DNA from: Aneurinibacillus sp. REN35
Lineage (GTDB): Bacteria > Bacillota > Bacilli > Aneurinibacillales > Aneurinibacillaceae
Direction: 5' to 3'
Assembly (NCBI RefSeq): GCF_041379945.2
Contig: NZ_JBFTXJ020000003.1
Coordinates: 372,001 to 436,000, forward strand
DNA: 64,000 nt
Positions within the stretch are counted from its first letter, which is position 1, and each line of letters starts with the position of its first letter. Under the pieces are notes generated by a model that worked only from the letters and a program-made list of their open reading frames with translations, was not told where the DNA came from and ran no database searches. A program made the position numbers and the translations under genes. Shown here piece after piece: positions 58,991 through 64,000 of the stretch.

Positions 58991-60727
58991 ATGATTAGTC
59001 AACTTTCTTGGAAAGTTGGAGGACAACAAGGTGAAGGGATTGACAGTACAGGCGAAATTTTCGCGATTGCGTTAAACCGTCTCGGGTATTACTTATATGG
59101 TTATCGCCATTTCTCTTCCCGTATCAAAGGTGGTCACACCAATAACAAAATTCGTGTCAGCACTAAGCCGCTAGGTGGAATTTCAGACAATCTCGATATT
59201 CTCGTGGCATTTGACCAAGAGACAATCGATGTAAACAGTCCGGAACTTCGCAAGGGCGGAATTATCATTGGTGATGCAAAATTCAATCCGAAAGCGCCTG
59301 AGGGAGCGGATGTTCGTCTATTCTCTGTGCCTTTCACTGAAATTGCCGAAGAACTTGGAACGTCTCTTATGAAAAACATGGTAGCGATTGGAGCTTCCAG
59401 CGCCCTTTTGGGTCTGCCAGCGGAATCATTCGTTGAAGTAGTGAATGAACTGTTCGGCAAAAAAGGCCAAAAAGTGGTTGAGAAGAATATGGAAGCGATC
59501 AAGCGCGGTGCCGAGTATGTAAATAAAGAAGCAGGCGGTCCGATTGAAGACCTTCGCTTAGAAGCTGCAGATGGCAAGCAGCGTATGTTTATGATCGGAA
59601 ACGATGCCATCGCAATGGGCGCATTGACAGCAGGCTGTCGCTTTATGCCGGCGTATCCGATTACTCCAGCTTCTGAGGTAATGGAGTATCTGGTTAAGAA
59701 GCTGCCTGAATACGGCGGTACGGTTATCCAGACAGAGGATGAAATCGCTGCAGTAACGATGGCAATCGGCGGGAACTACGGCGGTGTTCGTACATTGACT
59801 GCATCTGCAGGTCCTGGTCTTTCTCTAATGGCAGAAGCAATCGGCCTTGCAGGGATTACAGAGACTCCGCTTGTCATTGTAGATACACAGCGCGGCGGTC
59901 CATCTACAGGTATGCCGACAAAGCAAGAGCAATCTGACGTAAATGCGATGATTTATAATACACATGGTGAGATTCCAAAAGTAGTATTGGCGCCAAGCAC
60001 AGCGGAAGAAGCGTTCTACGATACAGTAGAAGCGTTCAATATTGCTGAGGAATACCAAGTTCCTGTTATCCTATTGACAGATCTGCAGCTATCCCTGGGT
60101 AAGCAAAGTGTTGAACCGCTTGATTTAAGCCGTGTTGAAATCCGTCGCGGTAAATTCATGGGCGGACAAGAGCTTCCAGAGACAGACAGCGAAATGTTCA
60201 AACGCTATGAAGTAACCGAAGATGGTATCTCACCTCGCGTGGTTCCTGGACAAAAGTATGGTATTCACCACGTAACAGGTGTTGAACATACAGATACAGG
60301 ACGCCCGACAGAAGATCCGGTTATTCGTGTGAAGCAAATGGACAAACGTCTTCGCAAACTCGATAATCTGAAAGTTGATACACCTGTATATAAAGATGCA
60401 CCAAATGAAGAAGCAGACCTGCTTGTTGTAGCAATGGGCGGTATTCGCGGTGCGATTACAGAAGCCAAAGGACGCTTAGAAGCTGAAGGCCTCAAAGTGA
60501 ACCAAGCCCATGTCCGTCTCATTCATCCATTCCCGGCAGCGGAAATGAAAGAATTGATGGAAAAAGCGAAAAAAGTGGTCGTAATCGAGCACAATGCAAC
60601 AGGTCAATTGACTGACCAGCTCAAACTGCACGCAGGAATGGCTGAAAAAATCAACAGCATTTTGAAATATGATGGTAACCCATTCTTGCCTGGTGAAATC
60701 TACAATAAATGCAAGGAGCTGTTGTAA
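58991..60727 (+). CDS. korA: 2-oxoacid:ferredoxin oxidoreductase alpha subunit, gamma-alpha fusion
   Basis: KorA with KorB oxidatively decarboxylates a 2-oxoacid, probably 2-oxoglutarate, to an acyl-CoA and reduces ferredoxin. The 578-aa protein joins the gamma domain (residues 1-185, starting SWKVGGQQGEGIDSTGEIF) to the alpha domain (GNDAIAMGALTAGCRFMPAYPITPASE). The ATG at 58991 has AAGGGGTGG 5 nt upstream; the GTG at 58982 lies within that site. Which 2-oxoacid is used cannot be fixed from sequence. Confidence 0.93.
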   Translation: MISQLSWKVGGQQGEGIDSTGEIFAIALNRLGYYLYGYRHFSSRIKGGHTNNKIRVSTKPLGGISDNLDILVAFDQETIDVNSPELRKGGIIIGDAKFNPKAPEGADVRLFSVPFTEIAEELGTSLMKNMVAIGASSALLGLPAESFVEVVNELFGKKGQKVVEKNMEAIKRGAEYVNKEAGGPIEDLRLEAADGKQRMFMIGNDAIAMGALTAGCRFMPAYPITPASEVMEYLVKKLPEYGGTVIQTEDEIAAVTMAIGGNYGGVRTLTASAGPGLSLMAEAIGLAGITETPLVIVDTQRGGPSTGMPTKQEQSDVNAMIYNTHGEIPKVVLAPSTAEEAFYDTVEAFNIAEEYQVPVILLTDLQLSLGKQSVEPLDLSRVEIRRGKFMGGQELPETDSEMFKRYEVTEDGISPRVVPGQKYGIHHVTGVEHTDTGRPTEDPVIRVKQMDKRLRKLDNLKVDTPVYKDAPNEEADLLVVAMGGIRGAITEAKGRLEAEGLKVNQAHVRLIHPFPAAEMKELMEKAKKVVVIEHNATGQLTDQLKLHAGMAEKINSILKYDGNPFLPGEIYNKCKELL

Positions 60728-60728
60728 G

Positions 60729-61595
60729 ATGGCAACATTCAAAGAGTTCCGCAATAGCGTTAAACCTAACTGGTGCCCAGGCTGCGGAGATTTCTCCGTA
60801 CAAGCGGCAATTCAACGTGCTGCAGCAAGCGTAGGGCTTGAGCCTGAAAACTTGGCTGTTATATCAGGTATCGGCTGTTCAGGTCGTATCTCTGGTTACA
60901 TTAATGCATACGGCGTTCACGGTATTCATGGACGTTCACTGCCAATTGCACAAGGTTTGAAAATGGCAAACCGCGAGCTGACAGTTATCGCTTCCGGCGG
61001 TGACGGCGACGGGTTTGCAATCGGTATGAGCCACACTATCCATGCGATTCGTCGCAATATGGATATCACATACATTGTTATGGATAACCAAATTTACGGT
61101 CTGACAAAGGGACAAACGTCTCCACGTTCGGCTGAAGGCTTTGTAACGAAGTCTACGCCAAAAGGTTCCATTGAGCCATCCATGAAGCCGCTTGAGCTTG
61201 CTCTTGCAGCTGGAGCGACATTCGTAGCGCAGACCATGTCGAGTGACTTAAAAGGCATGACAAGCTTAATCGAGCAAGGCTTAAATCATAAAGGCTTCTC
61301 GCTGATCAACGTGTTCAGCCCATGCGTAACATTCAACAAAGTGAATACGTATGATTGGTTTAAAGAGCATGTGAAAAACTTGAGCGATGTGGAAGGATAC
61401 GATCCGCATGACCGTATTGCCGCTATGCGCGTTCTGATGGAGACAGAAGGCTTGGTAAATGGTCTGATCTACCAAAACACAGAACGTACTTCTTACGAAA
61501 GAATGGTTCCAGGCTTTAAAGAAGAAGGTCTTGTTAAACAAGATCTGACAATGGACGAAGAAAACTTCAAAAAGCTTATGAGCGAGTTCATGTAA
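60729..61595 (+). CDS. korB: 2-oxoacid:ferredoxin oxidoreductase beta subunit
   Basis: KorB holds thiamine diphosphate and a 4Fe-4S cluster. The 288-aa protein shows the cluster cysteines in NWCPGCGDFS and GIGCSGRI and the TPP/Mg motif GDGDGFAIGMSHTIHA with MDNQIYGLTKGQTSP. The ATG at 60729 is one base after the korA stop and uses an AAGGAG site inside korA. No ferredoxin domain is fused, so a separate ferredoxin is needed. Confidence 0.94.
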   Translation: MATFKEFRNSVKPNWCPGCGDFSVQAAIQRAAASVGLEPENLAVISGIGCSGRISGYINAYGVHGIHGRSLPIAQGLKMANRELTVIASGGDGDGFAIGMSHTIHAIRRNMDITYIVMDNQIYGLTKGQTSPRSAEGFVTKSTPKGSIEPSMKPLELALAAGATFVAQTMSSDLKGMTSLIEQGLNHKGFSLINVFSPCVTFNKVNTYDWFKEHVKNLSDVEGYDPHDRIAAMRVLMETEGLVNGLIYQNTERTSYERMVPGFKEEGLVKQDLTMDEENFKKLMSEFM

Positions 61596-61607
61596 GAAAC
61601 AAACATA

Positions 61608-61639
61608 CAAGCCGACTGCCGCATGGTGGTCGGCTTTTT
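61608..61639 (+). terminator. Intrinsic terminator after korAB
   Basis: AAGCCGAC pairs with GTCGGCTT, followed by T. Confidence 0.82.
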
Positions 61640-61700
61640 CTTTCGTTGATTTTTCTGCTACTATGTGTATAGATAAAAACGAATGAAAGGATGGATGCAT

Positions 61701-62441
61701 ATGAAGCTGACCGTTTTAGGATACCAGTCACCGACACCAGGCCCCGGAGGAGCGACTCCAGGCTATTTGCTGGAGACAGAGCAAGGGAAGCTCTTGATTG
61801 ACTGCGGCAGCGGTGTATATGCACAGCTAATGAAATACATTCGCATTGAGGAGTTGAGCGCCGTCATCCTGTCCCATTATCATCATGATCACATATGCGA
61901 TATGCCGATTCTTCAGTACGGTATCATGATGGCTGAAATATTCGGCAAGCGAAGCGGAACACTGCCGGTTTATGGACCGCATGAACCGCAGGATTGGGCA
62001 AAAAAAATGAACTACCAAAACTATACACGACTGCACTCGTTTGCGGAGCGGGATGCAGTGGAAGTGGCGGGGGTTACGATAACGTTCCTGCGCACAAACC
62101 ATCCGCTGCTTTGCTACGCAATGAAAATTACTGATGGAAAAAAAACGATTATATACAGCGCGGATACAGGTCCTGAAACGAATTGGGATGGATTTGCGAA
62201 CGATTGCGATTTATTTATTTGTGAAGGAACATTTACCAATCAGTACGTGCCTAAGGGAAAGCGCGGACACTTATCGGCACGTGAGGCGGCACAGACTGCG
62301 GAACGTATCGGTGCGAAGCGTCTAGTCATTACGCATCTATCTCCTGATATAGAGCGTATAGCATATGAACAGGAAGCCGTTACAGGCGGCTTTAGCGGTC
62401 CGTGGGACCTTGCGGCGATCGGGCAGGTGATTACGATTTGA
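61701..62441 (+). CDS. MBL-fold metallohydrolase (YhfI-like)
   Basis: The 246-aa protein is a metallo-beta-lactamase-fold hydrolase of the RNase Z-like group, with the zinc motif as LSHYHHDHICDM, the later LRTNHPLLCYAMK, IYSADTGPE, and the final VITHLSPD. It resembles B. subtilis YhfI. The substrate, possibly a phosphodiester or lactone, is unknown. The ATG at 61701 is preferred because AAAGGATGG lies upstream; 61683 is also possible. Its stop overlaps the next start. Confidence 0.85.
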   Translation: MKLTVLGYQSPTPGPGGATPGYLLETEQGKLLIDCGSGVYAQLMKYIRIEELSAVILSHYHHDHICDMPILQYGIMMAEIFGKRSGTLPVYGPHEPQDWAKKMNYQNYTRLHSFAERDAVEVAGVTITFLRTNHPLLCYAMKITDGKKTIIYSADTGPETNWDGFANDCDLFICEGTFTNQYVPKGKRGHLSAREAAQTAERIGAKRLVITHLSPDIERIAYEQEAVTGGFSGPWDLAAIGQVITI

Positions 62442-63022
62442 ATACGACGCAAAATGAAAAGCGGTCCCGTCTTCCCCGTATTACTGAGATGGCACATCAA
62501 TTGCTTGCAGCACGGATTCAACGAGGTGACATCGTCGTGGATGCCACGGCAGGGAACGGGCATGACACGTTGTTTTTAGCCGAATTGGTAGGCGATATGG
62601 GACAGGTGCATGCTTATGATGTACAAATTGATGCCATCAAGACAACAGGAGAACGTCTGATGACGCAAGGATATGAGAACAGGGTCACTCTGCATCACGA
62701 CTCCCATACAGCTATCAGAGAATTAGATGATGCCCTGCAAGCCGTCATCTTTAATCTTGGATATTTGCCTGGTTCGGATAAAACGGTCATTACGAAGGCA
62801 GATGATACCATCGCAGCCGTCGAAGAAGCGCTGTTACATCTTCGATCGGGAGGTATCGTAGTGTTGGTCGTATATGTAGGCCACACGGGAGGAGAAGCCG
62901 AAGCGAAAGCGCTGGAAGCTTATGTACGGGCATTGCCGGTGCGTGACTACCTTGTGCTGAAGTATGAGTACATAAACCCGGATAATCGACCGCCATATAT
63001 TATAGCGATTGAAAAGAAATGA
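62438..63022 (+). CDS. mnmM: Class I SAM methyltransferase, MnmM/YtqB family
   Basis: The 194-aa Rossmann-fold methyltransferase has the SAM-binding VVDATAGNGHDTLFLAEL, then VHAYDVQ, and FNLGYLPGSDK in place of a catalytic NPPY. This pattern is that of YtqB, shown in B. subtilis and Staphylococcus to be MnmM, which methylates 5-aminomethyluridine at tRNA position 34. The start is TTG at 62438, overlapping the upstream stop (TTGA), with CAGGTGA ahead; an in-frame ATG at 62402 would overlap by 40 nt. Confidence 0.82.
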   Translation: MNTTQNEKRSRLPRITEMAHQLLAARIQRGDIVVDATAGNGHDTLFLAELVGDMGQVHAYDVQIDAIKTTGERLMTQGYENRVTLHHDSHTAIRELDDALQAVIFNLGYLPGSDKTVITKADDTIAAVEEALLHLRSGGIVVLVVYVGHTGGEAEAKALEAYVRALPVRDYLVLKYEYINPDNRPPYIIAIEKK

Positions 63023-63068
63023 ACACAGCAAAAACAGCAAAAACAGCATACGAAAACAAACTGGCAAA

Positions 63069-63100
63069 GAGGGGTACGCGGCTGCGTATCCCTCATTTAT
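63069..63100. terminator. Probable terminator between mnmM and the convergent small gene
   Basis: GAGGG(G)TACGC pairs with GCGTA(T)CCCTC. The T tract on the plus strand is interrupted, so efficiency is uncertain. Confidence 0.5.
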
Positions 63101-63101
63101 T

Positions 63102-63305
63102 TTATGCCCGGTTTCCTGGTAGACCTGCTTTTCGTTGGAAGGGAACTTTGACGTTTTTAAAACCGGCATTATGCGGCGTGGATTGATTCTGCTGCGTGTG
63201 TGCCTCCCGAGCGCGCGGTTTTCCGGGCGGCTTATACAATTCCGTCGCAAATTCAGCACGGGCAAAGTCCCGCTTGTTGTGGAAAATGTCATGGTTATTT
63301 GGCAT
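63102..63305 (-). CDS. Small hydrophilic 67-aa protein, possibly spore-related
   Basis: I do not recognise this protein with certainty. It starts MPNNHDIFHNKRDFARAEFA and is very hydrophilic, rich in Asn, Gln, Lys, Arg and Pro, with no cysteine and no membrane segment. Such composition is common among small spore proteins of Bacillales. The ATG at 63305 has GGAGGTGA 7 nt upstream. A CATACTA box on the minus strand (63409-63403) resembles the -10 of sigma-F/G promoters, but no good -35 is present. The spore link is inference. Confidence 0.6.
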   Translation of the reverse strand: MPNNHDIFHNKRDFARAEFATELYKPPGKPRAREAHTQQNQSTPHNAGFKNVKVPFQRKAGLPGNRA

Positions 63306-63462
63306 TACGGTCACCTCCAGGTTTTTTTCGGGGCGTACAAGTAGTATATCCGTTGCGCGATACCGCATAGGTGTTAATATTTACATGGCTCGCCTAGGAT
63401 TGTAGTATGATTGAATTCATACGAAAAAATTGCAAATGAAGGAATTGTTCCTGCATTTTTGG

Positions 63463-63491
63463 TTGAAACATTGCAAATAACTGGGTATAAT
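63463..63491 (+). promoter_or_regulatory. Sigma-A promoter of cheY
   Basis: TTGAAA at 63463-63468 and TATAAT at 63486-63491 are separated by exactly 17 nt. The rest of 63306-63462 shows only a short inverted repeat, GTATGA with TCATAC, at 63405-63422. Confidence 0.8.
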
Positions 63492-63567
63492 CGCCTAGTA
63501 GAGTATTATTAGTTGTCGTAAGTAACAGAAAGAGCATCAGCAATCTGAAGGCTTGGGAGGAAGAAAG

Positions 63568-63930
63568 ATGAGCAAGCGTATTTTAATTGTAGACGACGCA
63601 TCGTTTATGCGGATGATGATTAAAGGCTTTTTAACAAAGCATGGATATACGATAGCAGATGAGGCTTCTAACGGAGCAGAAGCGGTTGAGAAGTATAAGC
63701 AAGTATCCCCAGATCTTGTTACGATGGATATTACGATGCCTGAGATGGACGGAATTGAAGCGGTAAAAGCCATCCGGCAAATGGATCCAAATGCAAAAAT
63801 TATCATGTGTTCAGCGATGGGTCAGCAGAACATGGTTGTACAGGCCATTCAAGCTGGCGCCCGTGATTTTATCGTAAAGCCATTCCAAGAAGACCGAGTG
63901 ATTGAAGCGATCAAAAAAGTCCTTGCGTAA
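63568..63930 (+). CDS. cheY: CheY-type single-domain response regulator
   Basis: The 120-aa protein is one receiver domain with the acidic pocket D9-D10, phosphorylated D54 in LVTMDITMPEMDG, S82, and K104 in RDFIVKPF. It lacks an output domain, as CheY does. CheY-P controls the flagellar switch. Bacillales encode several stand-alone receivers, such as Spo0F, but the sequence MCSAMGQQNMVVQAIQAGA fits CheY better. The ATG at 63568 has GGGAGGAAG upstream. It has its own promoter. Confidence 0.9.
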   Translation: MSKRILIVDDASFMRMMIKGFLTKHGYTIADEASNGAEAVEKYKQVSPDLVTMDITMPEMDGIEAVKAIRQMDPNAKIIMCSAMGQQNMVVQAIQAGARDFIVKPFQEDRVIEAIKKVLA

Positions 63931-63971
63931 AGGCGCGTGTGAGAATAGTTGGATAATTAGGGGTGGGGAGA

Positions 63972-64000
63972 ATGCAAGCGGATCAAATTAATGCGATTTT
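63972..64000 (+). CDS. Start of a gene truncated by the window end
   Basis: GGGGTGGGGAG precedes an ATG at 63972, and the frame stays open for the remaining nine codons (MQADQINAI). The 41-nt distance from cheY suggests an operon, perhaps with another chemotaxis gene, but too little is visible to name it. Confidence 0.45.

Noticed and set aside
1-64000. tRNA, rRNA, CRISPR arrays, prophage or defence islands
   Set aside because: I looked for CCA-ending cloverleafs, rRNA signature segments, regularly spaced repeats, and phage, toxin-antitoxin or restriction genes, and saw none; the window is mostly core genome.

Overview
This 64 kb window is a chromosomal segment of an endospore-forming Bacillales bacterium. 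The gene order tracks two Bacillus subtilis neighbourhoods: ypiA..qcrABC-ypjABCD-dapB-mgsA-bshB1-bshA-cca-birA-panBCD-dinG..ypmB-aspB-asnS-dnaD, and ymfFHIJK-rodZ-pgsA-cinA..recA-recX-rny-ymdB-spoVS. Bacillithiol genes, menaquinol:cytochrome c reductase, SpoVS, YpjB and KorAB point to an aerobic, menaquinone-using, sporulating Firmicute. The mix of conserved blocks and insertions suggests Paenibacillaceae, perhaps Aneurinibacillus or Brevibacillus; that genus guess is inference. I see no rRNA, tRNA, CRISPR array, prophage or intact insertion sequence.

Layout. 1-2.7 kb: a partial membrane protein, a degenerate amidohydrolase, and an ECF sigma/anti-sigma pair. 2.7-10.1 kb: a TPR protein, an unknown 362-aa protein, an IDEAL protein, YpiF, then qcrABC (QcrC carries two c-type haem sites), ypjA and ypjB. 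10.2-17.4 kb: YitT (minus strand), MazG, a TPR protein, dapB, mgsA, bacillithiol genes, cca and birA. 17.4-19.9 kb: a structured leader and panBCD. 20-26.4 kb: a TPR protein, an exonuclease-helicase DinG, rex and mtaD. 26.4-33.9 kb: an overlooked small minus-strand gene, ypmB, an FtsH-like two-gene module, aspB, a secreted protein (minus), asnS and dnaD. 33.9-40.7 kb: a hypothetical gene, a small palindromic element, ppdK (minus), an enoyl-CoA hydratase, a sulfurtransferase, a protein kinase (minus) and two small proteins. 40.8-51.2 kb: the ymf block, rodZ, rimO, pgsA, cinA and a DEAD-box helicase. 51.3-53.5 kb: bioDA (minus). 53.6-58.6 kb: recA, recX, rny, ymdB, spoVS. 59-63 kb: korAB, an MBL hydrolase, mnmM. 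63.1-64 kb: a small minus-strand gene, cheY and the start of another gene.

Several regulators and their likely targets lie in the same window. BirA (16.4 kb) has an N-terminal DNA-binding domain, and a dyad matching the BirA operator pattern overlaps the bioDA promoter (53.5 kb). Rex (24.5 kb) has a weak candidate site over a promoter in front of qcrABC (6.0 kb). A LexA/DinR-type box sits upstream of recA, and a sigma-H-type promoter precedes spoVS. panBCD and rny each have a leader with an intrinsic terminator before the start codon, which suggests attenuation.

The best lead for an undescribed system is the pair at 27.4-29.5 kb. An FtsH-like AAA+/M41 protease lacks the usual extracytoplasmic domain and overlaps by 8 nt a gene for a single-pass membrane protein that could supply one. 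The promoter region carries a perfect inverted repeat. This reading is inference and needs testing.
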